64,000 nt of DNA, from positions 62,001 to 126,000 of the forward strand of contig CABHOY010000024.1 of assembly GCA_902168105.1 (NCBI GenBank), read 5' to 3'. The stretch comes from an uncultured Flavihumibacter sp. GTDB lineage: Bacteria; Bacteroidota; Bacteroidia; Chitinophagales; Chitinophagaceae. How positions within the stretch are numbered: position 1 is the stretch's first letter; the number at the start of each line of letters is the position of its first letter. Positions 44,620 to 53,993 of this stretch are shown in pieces. Under the pieces are notes generated by a model that did no database searches, had not been told where the DNA came from, and saw nothing but the letters and a program-made list of their open reading frames with translations. Made by a program: the position numbers and the translations under genes.

Positions 44620-44755
44620 AAAGTTTAATATATTTCGGACGGCAAAGGTAGTGAAAAGTCCACAGACCGGATCAGGAAGTAGGGTTAGGATTGGTAGCCA
44701 GCGGCGGTAGACTGATCAAAAAACTTATATTTACAAACTTAACAACCCGTAGATT

Positions 44756-45175
44756 ATGGTCAACCCCCTACAACGTCCTGTACGTGTGCTGGTGGCAAAA
44801 GTCGGACTGGACGGTCATGACAGAGGCGCCAAAGTGATTGCAGCAGCCCTGAGGGATGCCGGTATGGAAGTGATCTATACCGGACTGCGTCAGACCCCTG
44901 AAATGGTGGTCAGTGCAGCGCTCCAGGAAGATGTGGACGCTATTGGCGTTAGCATCCTGTCAGGCGCACACATGACGGTTTTTCCACGTATTATGAACCT
45001 TATGAAAGAAAAAGGGATGGATGACGTATTGCTTACCGGCGGCGGCATCATTCCGGAAACAGATATGTCGGAACTGAATGAGATCGGCGTCGGAAAACTC
45101 TTTCCTCCCGGTACCCGTACAGAAGATATTGCCACGTATATCACAGACTGGGTCGCAGCCAACAGGAATTTCTAA
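44756..45175 (+). CDS. Stand-alone cobalamin-binding protein (methylmalonyl-CoA mutase C-terminal-like)
   Basis: 139 aa, only the B12-binding domain: [20 protein letters not shown] has the DxHxxG motif, [11 protein letters not shown] the SxL motif, and [12 protein letters not shown] the GG motif. In two-part acyl-CoA mutases this small subunit pairs with a separate catalytic subunit. No large subunit is adjacent here, but a methylmalonyl-CoA epimerase gene lies at 61.3 kb. Confidence 0.92.
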   Translation: MVNPLQRPVRVLVAKVGLDGHDRGAKVIAAALRDAGMEVIYTGLRQTPEMVVSAALQEDVDAIGVSILSGAHMTVFPRIMNLMKEKGMDDVLLTGGGIIPETDMSELNEIGVGKLFPPGTRTEDIATYITDWVAANRNF

Positions 45176-45262
45176 AGATCAGCCACGTTTTGAAACTTTT
45201 TTCCTGCCCGGTCGTCTTTAGGATCATACATTAGACCACCCGATTAAAACTGAACCAGATAT

Positions 45263-46057
45263 ATGAAACGGAAACTCTACCTGATCCCATTGCTGCTTTG
45301 TTTGTTGCAGTTGAACGCATTCTCTCAGGATAAGAACACAGATACCACTAAATCTGTATGGAAGAAGATGATATTAGGGCGGTATCCGCCTCATAGTCAT
45401 AGTAAACGCCCTTACATTACCTGGGGAGGAGATGGCCCCCTGTTATCTTTCAGTGACGAGATCCGGGATGCAGGTAGCCGGGTACATAACATTCCCCGGT
45501 TTACTTTCTTTTTTAACGTCGGTCATAACTTTAACTATGATTTCGGGAGAAACTTCGGCATTTTTACCGGGCTGAATCTCAAGAACATAGGACTTATCAC
45601 AAAAGACGACAAGGACTCCGTAAAACTGAAACGCCGTGTATACACATTGGGAATACCACTGGGTTTCAAGATCGGTGATCTGAGAAGAGGGTCGTTCTTC
45701 TTTTTTGCAGGAGGCTCTTATGACCTGGCTTTCAATTACAAGGAGAAGAAATTCATCAATGGGGATAAAAAGGAGAAGTTCAACGAATGGTTCAGCGACC
45801 GCACCCCGCTGCTGATGCCTTCCTTGTTTGCCGGCTTAAGGATGAGTCCCGGTTTCGGACTGAAGGTGCAGTACTATCCTAATAACTTTTTCAATAAAGA
45901 GTATAAGGAGTCATTGGCAGGAGGTACTATTACTCCTTATAAAGATCTGGATGCCAAACTATTATTTGTAACCCTCAGTTATGATTTTGGCCGGTGGCCT
46001 AACCATAAGCACTGGAAAGAAATGCATAAACGTCATCACAAGCATGATGGAAAATAA
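45263..46057 (+). CDS. Outer-membrane beta-barrel protein (porin-like)
   Basis: 264 aa. Signal peptide (LYLIPLLLCLLQLNAFSQ) and alternating strands suited to a small barrel: FTFFFNVGHNFNYDF, FGIFTGLNLKNIG, SFFFFAGGSYDLAF, PSLFAGLRMSPGFGLKVQYY and LLFVTLSYDFG. The tail is His- and Lys-rich (HKHWKEMHKRHHKHD), which could bind metal. The specific role is unknown. Confidence 0.83.
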   Translation: MKRKLYLIPLLLCLLQLNAFSQDKNTDTTKSVWKKMILGRYPPHSHSKRPYITWGGDGPLLSFSDEIRDAGSRVHNIPRFTFFFNVGHNFNYDFGRNFGIFTGLNLKNIGLITKDDKDSVKLKRRVYTLGIPLGFKIGDLRRGSFFFFAGGSYDLAFNYKEKKFINGDKKEKFNEWFSDRTPLLMPSLFAGLRMSPGFGLKVQYYPNNFFNKEYKESLAGGTITPYKDLDAKLLFVTLSYDFGRWPNHKHWKEMHKRHHKHDGK

Positions 46058-46488
46058 TAGGGGAAGACAAGATGAGTTTAATTATATTAGAATGCTATAA
46101 TGCCTGATAAGGCCTAAATTAGGGATGACGAATAATGTTAATGGATGTTTAACCGGTATTCGTCATCCCTGATTTTTTATCGTTTTTCCTGTGCTCTTGT
46201 ATTATTTTAACATCCCGTAATAATCCTTTTCTTCAGCTTTTTCTCATTTTACTTGGCCGTCGCGTCCTCGACGCTTCTTCTATGCTTTGTTCGACGCTTC
46301 TTCTCTCCTCTTCTCTCAGGTCTTGTTTTCTTCTGGAATCCTTTCTGCTGGCTAATCTTCTAGTCGGGGTGTTGTAGCAGGATGCTTCCGCGAGAGATGA
46401 TATATTTATTTTCTTTTATGTTAAAATAATATCACCCGTTATTGTCAGAAAATAAAATAAATTAGTCCTCCAACAAAAACCGGATCTC
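46058..46488. other. Intergenic region with terminator and pyrimidine-rich direct repeats
   Basis: 430 bp without a gene. It holds a hairpin (46121-46170) and then a CT-rich stretch in which TCGACGCTTCTTCT occurs twice (46268-46281 and 46291-46304). The last 60 bp are AT-rich and should contain the promoter of the enoyl-CoA hydratase gene; I see no clear TAnnTTTG. Confidence 0.5.
46121..46177 (+). terminator. Terminator downstream of the barrel protein gene
   Basis: 14-bp perfect stem (AGGGATGACGAATA / TATTCGTCATCCCT), 22-nt loop, then GATTTTTTAT. Confidence 0.75.
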
Positions 46489-47265
46489 ATGTACAATACT
46501 ATCAAAACTGAACTCACCGATAATATCCTCTTCATTTATATCAATCGCCCTGATAAAATGAACGCCCTGAACCAGGAAGTCATGAAGGAACTGGCGCTGG
46601 CGATAGATGAGGTGTATACGAATAAGGAGATCAGAAGTGCAGTAATTACAGGCAAAGGTGAGAAAGCTTTTGTGGCAGGAGCCGATATTTCAGAATTCCT
46701 CGCATTGTCTGACGAGCAAGGTATGGAGCTGGCTAAGAAAGGGCAGGTAGTTTTCAAACATATTGAAGATTGTCCCAAACCCATTATTGCAGCCGTAAAT
46801 GGGTTTGCGCTTGGTGGCGGGTGTGAGCTGGCGATGGCCTGCCACTTCAGAATAGCAGCTACCAATGCGAGATTTGGGCAACCGGAAGTTAACCTGGGAT
46901 TAATACCCGGATATGGCGGTACGCAACGGTTAACAGCTCTTGTCGGCAAAGGAAAGGCGCTAGAAATGATGATGACAGGCGATATGATCAATGCTGAAGA
47001 TGCACTGTCGTGGGGCCTTGTCAATTATGTGGTGGCGCCGGGCGACCTGCTGCTGAAATCGACAGAGCTTTTGCAGAAAATACATGCTAAAGCACCACTG
47101 GCTATTGCCCGCGTGATCAAGTGTGCAAATGCTGCTTTAGACAATAGCACAGATGGTTTTGAACTGGAGCTGAATGAGTTTGGGGCCTGCTTTGCTACAA
47201 AAGATCTGCAGGAAGGGGCTGAAGCATTTATCCAGAAAAGAACGCCAAGATTTGTGGGAGAATAA
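46489..47265 (+). CDS. Enoyl-CoA hydratase/isomerase family protein
   Basis: 258 aa crotonase. AFVAGADISEF (oxyanion hole and CoA loop), NGFALGGGCELAMACHFRIA, and FGQPEVNLGLIPGYGGTQRL with a catalytic Glu are intact, as in true 2-enoyl-CoA hydratases. It hydrates enoyl-CoA in fatty-acid or hydroxybutyryl-CoA metabolism. Single gene with its own flanking non-coding DNA. Confidence 0.93.
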   Translation: MYNTIKTELTDNILFIYINRPDKMNALNQEVMKELALAIDEVYTNKEIRSAVITGKGEKAFVAGADISEFLALSDEQGMELAKKGQVVFKHIEDCPKPIIAAVNGFALGGGCELAMACHFRIAATNARFGQPEVNLGLIPGYGGTQRLTALVGKGKALEMMMTGDMINAEDALSWGLVNYVVAPGDLLLKSTELLQKIHAKAPLAIARVIKCANAALDNSTDGFELELNEFGACFATKDLQEGAEAFIQKRTPRFVGE

Positions 47266-47375
47266 CAGATATTCCACTGTACGGTTTGTTTAATGTTGCC
47301 GGATCAAACGTATGGTTCCGGTAGGAAGTGTATATTTTATTTGTGTATAAACGACATTGAATTCCCGATTCGTAA

Positions 47376-47405
47376 TTGATTTTTCGTAATTCATATGTAC
47401 GTTTG
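47376..47405 (+). promoter_or_regulatory. TTG-N19-TACGTTTG promoter of fumC
   Basis: TTG at 47376-47378 and TACGTTTG at 47398-47405 are exactly 19 nt apart, the best Bacteroidota promoter in this window. Leader of about 15 nt before ATG 47426. Confidence 0.7.
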
Positions 47406-47425
47406 TACCGCAAAAAATCAAGCAT

Positions 47426-48826
47426 ATGGAATATAGAATAGAGAAAGACACGATGGGCGAAGTGAAAGTACCTGTAGATGCTTACTATGGTGCTCAAACT
47501 CAACGTTCTATCGACAATTTCAAGATTGCACAGGATATTAACAGAATGCCGAAGGAAATTATCAAGGCGTTTGCTTACCTGAAGAAAGCAGCCGCATTGA
47601 CCAATCTTGACGCAGGTGTACTGTCCCAGGAAAAAGCAACGCTGATAGGTCAGGCTTGTGATGAAATACTGGCTGGTAAACTGGATAACGAATTCCCGCT
47701 GGTAGTTTGGCAGACAGGCTCCGGTACCCAGTCAAACATGAACGTGAATGAAGTAATAGCCTACCGTGCGCACGTAATCAACGGCGGTAAGCTGTCTGAT
47801 AAAGATAAAGTGATACACCCGAATGACGATGTGAATAAATCACAGTCATCCAACGATACTTTCCCTACTGCTATGCACATTGCTGCATACAAAATGCTGA
47901 TCGAGACCACTATACCTGGTATCGAAAAGTTAAGGGATACACTCGCTGCCAAAGCAACAGCTTTCAAAAATGTAGTAAAGATCGGCCGTACCCACTTCAT
48001 GGATGCCACGCCGCTCACACTCGGACAGGAGATCAGCGGATATGTTTCCCAGCTGAACCACGGTCTGAAAGCAATCAAAAATACGCTTGAGCACCTGAGT
48101 GAACTGGCCCTGGGCGGTACAGCAGTGGGTACCGGCATCAACACGCCAAAAGGTTATTCTGAGAACGTAGCAAAACACATCGCTACACTGACAGGCCTGC
48201 CTTTCATTACCGCAGAAAATAAATTCGAAGCGCTGGCTGCACATGACGCTATCGTAGAAGCTCATGGTGCATTGAAGACTGTAGCCGTAAGCCTGATGAA
48301 GATCGCGAATGATATCCGTATGCTGAGCTCTGGCCCACGCTCCGGTATCGGTGAACTCCATATCCCGGATAATGAGCCAGGTTCTTCTATCATGCCAGGC
48401 AAGGTAAATCCTACCCAGTGTGAAGCACTGACCATGATCGCTGCACAGGTACTGGGTAATGACGTGGCTATCAACATCGGTGGTGCTACCGGTCATTTTG
48501 AACTGAACGTGTTCAAGCCGGTAATGATCTTCAACTTCCTGCACTCTGCCCGTCTGATCGGTGATGGTTGCGTAAGCTTCAACGATAAATGTGCTGTAGG
48601 TATTGAACCAATAGAAGCGAACATTAAAAAGCACGTGGATAATTCCCTGATGCTGGTAACTGCGCTGAATACGAAGATCGGTTACTACAAGGCTGCAGAG
48701 ATCGCGCAAACCGCTCATAAAGAAGGTACTACCCTGAAAGAAATGGCAGTGAAACTGGGATATGTGAAACCAGAAGAATTTGATGCCTGGGTAAACCCGA
48801 TCGATATGGTGGGTGACATCAAATAA
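47426..48826 (+). CDS. fumC: Fumarate hydratase, class II
   Basis: 466 aa, usual length. Start [28 protein letters not shown], substrate site [37 protein letters not shown], and the signature [16 protein letters not shown] with the catalytic Ser loop. Interconverts fumarate and malate. Ends in a bidirectional hairpin facing the TauE gene. Confidence 0.97.
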   Translation: MEYRIEKDTMGEVKVPVDAYYGAQTQRSIDNFKIAQDINRMPKEIIKAFAYLKKAAALTNLDAGVLSQEKATLIGQACDEILAGKLDNEFPLVVWQTGSGTQSNMNVNEVIAYRAHVINGGKLSDKDKVIHPNDDVNKSQSSNDTFPTAMHIAAYKMLIETTIPGIEKLRDTLAAKATAFKNVVKIGRTHFMDATPLTLGQEISGYVSQLNHGLKAIKNTLEHLSELALGGTAVGTGINTPKGYSENVAKHIATLTGLPFITAENKFEALAAHDAIVEAHGALKTVAVSLMKIANDIRMLSSGPRSGIGELHIPDNEPGSSIMPGKVNPTQCEALTMIAAQVLGNDVAINIGGATGHFELNVFKPVMIFNFLHSARLIGDGCVSFNDKCAVGIEPIEANIKKHVDNSLMLVTALNTKIGYYKAAEIAQTAHKEGTTLKEMAVKLGYVKPEEFDAWVNPIDMVGDIK

Positions 48827-48850
48827 GTATGTGATCAAAGAATCAAAATA

Positions 48851-48886
48851 ATAAACGGGTATCTATTCAAATAGATACCCGTTTAT
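48851..48886. terminator. Bidirectional terminator (fumC / TauE)
   Basis: 17-bp perfect stem (ATAAACGGGTATCTATT / AATAGATACCCGTTTAT) with a 2-nt centre between convergent genes. Confidence 0.85.
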
Positions 48887-48909
48887 GTTTAACCGGAAAC
48901 CGGTTTATA

Positions 48910-49917
48910 TCAATGTGTGAGCGTAATGATAATGGTGCGGAGGCTTAACAGTATGATGAGTGAACCTACAAGGATCATCAACGGTTTACGTTTGATCTTT
49001 CTTACAAGAATGGCTGCAAACGGAGAAGCGATCACACCACCTATGATCAATCCGATAATAACCGGCCAGCCGGCAATTGCACCGAAAAGGAGAAAGGTAC
49101 CTGCACTGGAAAGAGAGATAAAGAATTCTGCAGCATTCACAGAACCAATAGTATAATGTGCAGTACGGCCTTTGCTCAATAAGGTAGATGTTACAATAGG
49201 GCCCCAACCACCACCACCAAAAGAATCCATAAAGCCACCAAAGAATGCAAGGGAACCCAAACGTTTTGTTTTGCTTTTGGCCTTTTTAGGCAAGAAGGCT
49301 TTCCGCAGTACGATAGCGCCCAATACAAGCAGGTAAGCACTGATGAAAGGTTTTATATTTTCTTCCTTGAAGTAAGATAACCAGGGAACTGCATTTGAGA
49401 GCGCGTTCATTTTAGAAAGCAGTAATGAACCACTAACAGCGCCGATCATACCGGGTACCAGGAGGTAGAGGAACAGTTTTTTGTTCACATTGCCGAAACG
49501 AAAGTGGGAAATGCCTGATGCACCGGTAGTAAACACTTCGGCCACATGCACACTGGCACTGGCGATAGAAGGTGGAATACCCATCCCCAATAGTAATGAT
49601 GATGAAGTAGCCCCATACGCCATACCCAATGCTCCATCTACAGTCTGTGCCGCCAGACCTACCAGTATATAGAACAGAAGTTCCTTTGTAAAGAGAGCCT
49701 GAGTAAACTCAAAAACCCGTGTATGCGTAGCCGCAGACGTATTGTAATACGACAGAATTCCTATCCCGGCGACTGCTACAACGGCAATAATACCGATCAG
49801 CAACCACAAAGCAGGTTTACGTTGGTTCTCCTCATTGACCAGGTCAATCAGTATCTCCTGACGTTCAACCGTAGCGTACTTTTTTTCAAGTTGGTCTATC
49901 TCCTCGTTGTGCGACAT
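48910..49917 (-). CDS. TauE/SafE family sulfite/organosulfur exporter
   Basis: 335 aa. A soluble charged N-terminal helix (EIDQLEKKYATVERQEILID) precedes eight or more membrane segments. The family repeats GALGMAYGATSSSLLLGMG (about 95) and GFMDSFGGGGWGPIVTSTLL (about 230) are present. Members move sulfite, sulfoacetate or other sulfur anions. An inverted repeat lies directly before the start (49935-49957). Confidence 0.9.
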   Translation of the reverse strand: MSHNEEIDQLEKKYATVERQEILIDLVNEENQRKPALWLLIGIIAVVAVAGIGILSYYNTSAATHTRVFEFTQALFTKELLFYILVGLAAQTVDGALGMAYGATSSSLLLGMGIPPSIASASVHVAEVFTTGASGISHFRFGNVNKKLFLYLLVPGMIGAVSGSLLLSKMNALSNAVPWLSYFKEENIKPFISAYLLVLGAIVLRKAFLPKKAKSKTKRLGSLAFFGGFMDSFGGGGWGPIVTSTLLSKGRTAHYTIGSVNAAEFFISLSSAGTFLLFGAIAGWPVIIGLIIGGVIASPFAAILVRKIKRKPLMILVGSLIILLSLRTIIITLTH

Positions 49918-49934
49918 GTATTACTTCAGTTATA

Positions 49935-49957
49935 TAGTCTATAGATGTTATAGACTA
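49935..49957. promoter_or_regulatory. Inverted repeat in front of the TauE gene
   Basis: TAGTCTATA and TATAGACTA, 9-bp perfect arms with a 5-nt spacer, 18 bp upstream of the start codon. Operator-like by position; the half-site ATAGTCTAT also occurs in other intergenic regions to the right. Confidence 0.4.
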
Positions 49958-50075
49958 AGGTAGGTCGAAATCATCGGATATCCAAATGCGGAAGATTAAA
50001 ATATGGGGAATAATCTTATAAATAGTTAGAAAGGTCTGTAACGAGGATAGAAAATCCACCGGGATAAAAAGGAAA

Positions 50076-50108
50076 ACCCGCCGGTAGCAACCAATTTGCC
50101 CGGCGGGT
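50076..50108 (-). terminator. Terminator of the TonB receptor gene
   Basis: Stem ACCCGCCGG / CCGGCGGGT with a 15-nt loop; on the minus strand followed by TTTTCCTTTTT. Lies 20 bp past the stop codon. Confidence 0.85.
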
Positions 50109-50128
50109 CCTTTTAATATTTTGATCAC

Positions 50129-53002
50129 TTATTTCTTGAAAGGCAGATCATATGTTATAGCAACATAATACAATCCTTTGATGGTTGGTCCACCTACATA
50201 CTGGAAATAGGATGTATTGAAGATATTAGAGCCACCAACTTTCACGGAGGTATGTAGTTTAGGTAAACCGTAGGTTACCTGTGCATCTACAGTGCTGTAT
50301 GCAGGTACATCTCCATTGCCGAACAGGTTCTGCCAGTAGAACTTCTCCTGCCAATGCCATACCACATTGAAGCCCAGGTTCTTTGCTACTCTTCTGTTTC
50401 CCAAACTCACATTAGTGAACCATTTGGGTGTATTGAAACCAGGGATCAGGGCGTCGTCTTTGGTCTTGTCCTGCGCCAGTGCATTGTAGTTAGCATTACC
50501 ACTGATGGTGAATGTTTTCAGGAAGTTGTAAGTAACACCCAACGCAAAACCGTAGTTCTGTACAGTAGATTTACTGTTTGTCCATACACGGTAGCGGTTC
50601 TGGAACTGTTTGTCATACATCTGCCTTAATACTTCCTGGGTAGGATTGTTCACATTACCTGTTTGAGGTACAGCTACTTCCACCTGACCGATGAAGTTCT
50701 TGTAAGTATTGTAATACCCATCGATGTCTACAAACACTTTATTATCGAACAATACACTTTTGTAGCCTACTTCGAATGACTGGATCTGTTCAGGTTTGAT
50801 CGCTTCGAGGTTAGCCACTTTCAGCACATTGGCATTCCGTTGCTCGGCCTCGTCCCTGGTCAGGGTAGGATCAGCATTGGTCGCTTTGTTCACTGCTGTA
50901 GTAAATGCAGTAGCACTGGAAGTGAGGTATGAATTCTTGAAATATCCCAGTCCTTCTTCTATAAAACCGAGCCCGCCTACACGTCTTACACCGCCGTTGT
51001 TTACGAAGGAATAAGCCTCAAACAGGGAAGGGAAACGGAAACCGTTCTGCCAGGAAGCCCTGAAGTTATGACGCTGGTTAGGAGTAGTATATACTGCCGC
51101 TACACGTGGATTGAACTTTCCTTCAAACTGCTGGCTTTTGTCGAAACGGAGGGACGCAGTCAATTTCAACTGATCGTGAAACAATACCTTGCTGCCCTGT
51201 ACAAAACCACCGGTCTTACCGTACCAAATGTTCTTACCACCTGGTGTATTGCGTTTATCCAATGGTTTGGTCAGGTCCACAAAGTTGTTGCCATCAGGAA
51301 TGATCTCGTAAGTACGGTAATCTGCTCCTACCAGTACATCCATGAAGTGAATATATTTACGCAGGTTCCAGGTGCCTTCTGCATGATAGAAACGGCTCAT
51401 CTGCAAGAGAGCGGCGCCACCACTTTTGTTAGTGCTGTCTTTTGAGACAGGGTAGATATCCCAGTCATTGATGCTCTTGATCTTGGCCAGCTGTGCGTCA
51501 AAGGCCGCGGTGCCTGGTGTCCAGCGACCAGCATCAGCGGCCGCACGTGCAGCTCTGTGAGCTTCTGCTATATTGCTGCCGCTTGCATCCAGTGCATTGT
51601 TCAGGGCTGTGGTATAATCGGCCTGCCATTTTTTATCTGTTTTGAAAGACTTCTCAAGGTTGTCGGCCAGTGGGTTCATATTGTAGGAATCGCCGGTATT
51701 TTCCAGGGAAACGTAGGAACGTAGTGTGAAATCCTGCCCAACTAGTTCCAGCTTATGATTTTGCACCACAACGTTTTTCAGCCCGATACGGTTACCACGC
51801 TGGAAGAATCCGTCCATTTTACCTACACGGTAAGTATAAGATGCTTCAAGTTTAGGAGTGATCTTATAATGCAGGGCACCGTCAAATTTCAGGTTCTTCA
51901 CTTTATAATCGCCCACCAGGTCTTTTTCCCAATAGCCGGTGCGGGATACGTTATAAGATTTGCCAAATTTGTCGGTAATAGGGAATGAGCTCTGGTCTGC
52001 ATATTTGTTCCAGGCGTCATTCGCTGTATTGTCAGCACCGGTCAGTTGCGGGAAATCAGGATTCGCTTTGCTGCCGGGATTGAAATCGTTATGGCTGTCG
52101 GCATACCAGTCAGTACCCTCCATATAGGAGAAGTTTACTTTAAATGCCAGTTTTTTGCTGAGTGCCTGTGCATAACGTACAGATGTTTCCGAGATCGGTT
52201 TCGGGGAGTTGCCTTTACCATCAAAGTGATTGAAGGCAACCTTCTGGTAGACACTAACACCCTGGTATTGGAAAGGATTTTTGGTAATAAGATTGGACAT
52301 CCCGTTCAGGGCGTTCATGCCATATAGTGCAGAAGAAGCACCGGGTGTCACCTCAATACTCAGAATATCCAGTTCAGTGGGGCCGATAGCATTTCCCAGG
52401 GGTACGCCTAGTGTGGCTGCCTGGTTATCAACACCATCTATCAGCTGCATGAAACGGAAGTTATTGGGCACGTTGAAACCACGTGTATTGAAGACTTTGA
52501 AGGTCAGACCAGCAGTGGTCATCTGTACACCTTTCAGATTACCGATGGCGTCGTAGAAAGAGGCCGCCGGTGTTTCTTTCAGTGCTTTAACGTCCAGTTT
52601 TTCAATGGCTACCGGAGACCGCATCAGCTTTTCCTGCTGACGGGAGGCTGATACTACTACCTCATTTACAAGCAATGACTGTGTTATGAGCTGGAACTGT
52701 AACCGGCTGTTGCTGTTCTTTACCTCAAATTCCTGGGTCTGATATCCCAACAGGTGTACCTGCAGTTTCAGGGGGAATTTAGTATTGGCAGTGATGTCAA
52801 AGCGCCCGGTGGTGTCTGTTTGTCCACCGAATGAGGTTCCCTTGATCTGAACAGTGGCGCCTATCAGCGGTTCACCTCTGTCTCCGGTGATCTTACCGCC
52901 GATGATATAAGAACCGTTCAGCTGTGCCTGGGCCAGTACAGGCAACAATAGCGTCAACAGCCATAGGTATGATGTACGAATAGTGCGTCTTTTTGCGGAC
53001 AT
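50129..53002 (-). CDS. TonB-dependent receptor with carboxypeptidase-regulatory-like domain
   Basis: 957 aa. Signal peptide (YLWLLTLLLPVLAQAQ), CarboxypepD_reg domain (GGKITGDRGEPLIGATVQIK), plug (NEVVVSASRQQEKLMRSPVA, then LDILSIEVTPGASSALYGMN) and a large barrel ending in VAITYDLPFKK. Not a SusC (no paired SusD gene). It might carry a metal chelate or a sulfur compound; the only hints are the TauE gene next to it and a TAGTCTAT motif in its upstream region at 53175-53182. Confidence 0.93.
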   Translation of the reverse strand: MSAKRRTIRTSYLWLLTLLLPVLAQAQLNGSYIIGGKITGDRGEPLIGATVQIKGTSFGGQTDTTGRFDITANTKFPLKLQVHLLGYQTQEFEVKNSNSRLQFQLITQSLLVNEVVVSASRQQEKLMRSPVAIEKLDVKALKETPAASFYDAIGNLKGVQMTTAGLTFKVFNTRGFNVPNNFRFMQLIDGVDNQAATLGVPLGNAIGPTELDILSIEVTPGASSALYGMNALNGMSNLITKNPFQYQGVSVYQKVAFNHFDGKGNSPKPISETSVRYAQALSKKLAFKVNFSYMEGTDWYADSHNDFNPGSKANPDFPQLTGADNTANDAWNKYADQSSFPITDKFGKSYNVSRTGYWEKDLVGDYKVKNLKFDGALHYKITPKLEASYTYRVGKMDGFFQRGNRIGLKNVVVQNHKLELVGQDFTLRSYVSLENTGDSYNMNPLADNLEKSFKTDKKWQADYTTALNNALDASGSNIAEAHRAARAAADAGRWTPGTAAFDAQLAKIKSINDWDIYPVSKDSTNKSGGAALLQMSRFYHAEGTWNLRKYIHFMDVLVGADYRTYEIIPDGNNFVDLTKPLDKRNTPGGKNIWYGKTGGFVQGSKVLFHDQLKLTASLRFDKSQQFEGKFNPRVAAVYTTPNQRHNFRASWQNGFRFPSLFEAYSFVNNGGVRRVGGLGFIEEGLGYFKNSYLTSSATAFTTAVNKATNADPTLTRDEAEQRNANVLKVANLEAIKPEQIQSFEVGYKSVLFDNKVFVDIDGYYNTYKNFIGQVEVAVPQTGNVNNPTQEVLRQMYDKQFQNRYRVWTNSKSTVQNYGFALGVTYNFLKTFTISGNANYNALAQDKTKDDALIPGFNTPKWFTNVSLGNRRVAKNLGFNVVWHWQEKFYWQNLFGNGDVPAYSTVDAQVTYGLPKLHTSVKVGGSNIFNTSYFQYVGGPTIKGLYYVAITYDLPFKK

Positions 53003-53289
53003 AACTATAGATTATTAATATTTGAAATTGGTCTTGTAATTGAAATTGATCAGGCAAACGCCATTACAGGTTTAATGGGGGAAAAGCTGTTTTCTGTGTT
53101 CAGCAACATCGTAAAGAAGTGGTCATTGCATATTTTATTGGCGGTGAATACTATCCAATCCTTATTAGAACTATTAGTCTATCGGATTTGTGGACAAATG
53201 TAATGCGGCAAATCAATTTTTCAAAGGAAAGGATAAAAAAAAAGCGGTCCCGTCCTTGACGAAACCGCTCTTAGAAGTATCTTTTAAGC
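53003..53289. other. Upstream region of the TonB receptor gene, with the lspA terminator at its right end
   Basis: 287 bp without a gene. Contains TAGTCTAT at 53175-53182, shared with other intergenic regions. No clear TAnnTTTG on the minus strand. Confidence 0.4.
53233..53270 (-). terminator. Terminator of lspA
   Basis: On the minus strand, AGCGGT-TT-CGTC pairs with GACG-GG-ACCGCT around a 3-nt loop, followed by a run of nine T. Confidence 0.8.
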
Positions 53290-53940
53290 TTATTTTGTTA
53301 CTGCAACAGGTTCTTTTTCAGTTGGTTGTTTCTCGTTGTGTTTGTGAAAAAAACGTTTCTGAAACACCAGGATCGTAATTACTCCCACAGAGATGGCTGC
53401 ATCGGCAATATTAAAGATCGGGTTGAAGAAGACGAAATAATCGCCTCCCTTAAATGGGATCCAGGTAGGCAGATACCCACGATAAACCGGGAAATACAGC
53501 ATATCCACCACTTTCCCGTGAAGGAAACCTGCATAACCACCGCCTTTCGGCATGAAGGTAGCTACGTCGTAGAAGGAGGTCTCTGAAAATATCAGTCCAT
53601 AGAACATACTGTCAATCAGGTTGCCAGCTGCGCCAGCAAGTATGAGGGCGCCGCAGATCAGCAATCCGGTATGATGGCGCTGTTTCACCAGTGTACTCAT
53701 ATACTTAAAACCTACTACTACAGCTACAAGGCGGAAAAGCGTCAGTAATACCTTGCCCCACTCTCCCCCTAGCTCCAGGCCATAGGCCATACCGGGATTT
53801 TCAGTAAAGTGAATGCGGAACCAGTTAGGAAAGATGATAAATTCCTGGTTAAAGTTCATGTGTGTCTTTATCCAGAATTTCAGGGCCTGGTCCACCACCA
53901 GCACTAAGACAACGATCCAAATTACGTGACGATATTTCAA
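53290..53940 (-). CDS. lspA: Lipoprotein signal peptidase (signal peptidase II)
   Basis: 216 aa, four membrane helices. Conserved regions: FTENPGMAYGLEL, GAAGNLIDSMFYG (first catalytic Asp) and FNIADAAISVG (second catalytic Asp). The protein is about 50 residues longer than the E. coli enzyme because of a loop before the second Asp (DVATFMPKGGGYAGFLHGKV) and a charged tail. It cleaves the signal peptide of diacylated lipoproteins in the inner membrane. It lies downstream of murF-alr on the same strand. Confidence 0.95.
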   Translation of the reverse strand: MKYRHVIWIVVLVLVVDQALKFWIKTHMNFNQEFIIFPNWFRIHFTENPGMAYGLELGGEWGKVLLTLFRLVAVVVGFKYMSTLVKQRHHTGLLICGALILAGAAGNLIDSMFYGLIFSETSFYDVATFMPKGGGYAGFLHGKVVDMLYFPVYRGYLPTWIPFKGGDYFVFFNPIFNIADAAISVGVITILVFQKRFFHKHNEKQPTEKEPVAVTK

Positions 53941-53993
53941 AGGGTAAAAATTTTATCAAAAATAATAATAATATGCAAAATCGGAATTTCCGG

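Noticed and set aside
43864..44628. 254-codon frame opposite glnS
   Set aside because: Antisense shadow of a tRNA synthetase gene; no motif or initiation signal.
47930..48838. 302-codon frame opposite fumC
   Set aside because: Antisense to the well-supported fumarate hydratase; no motif.
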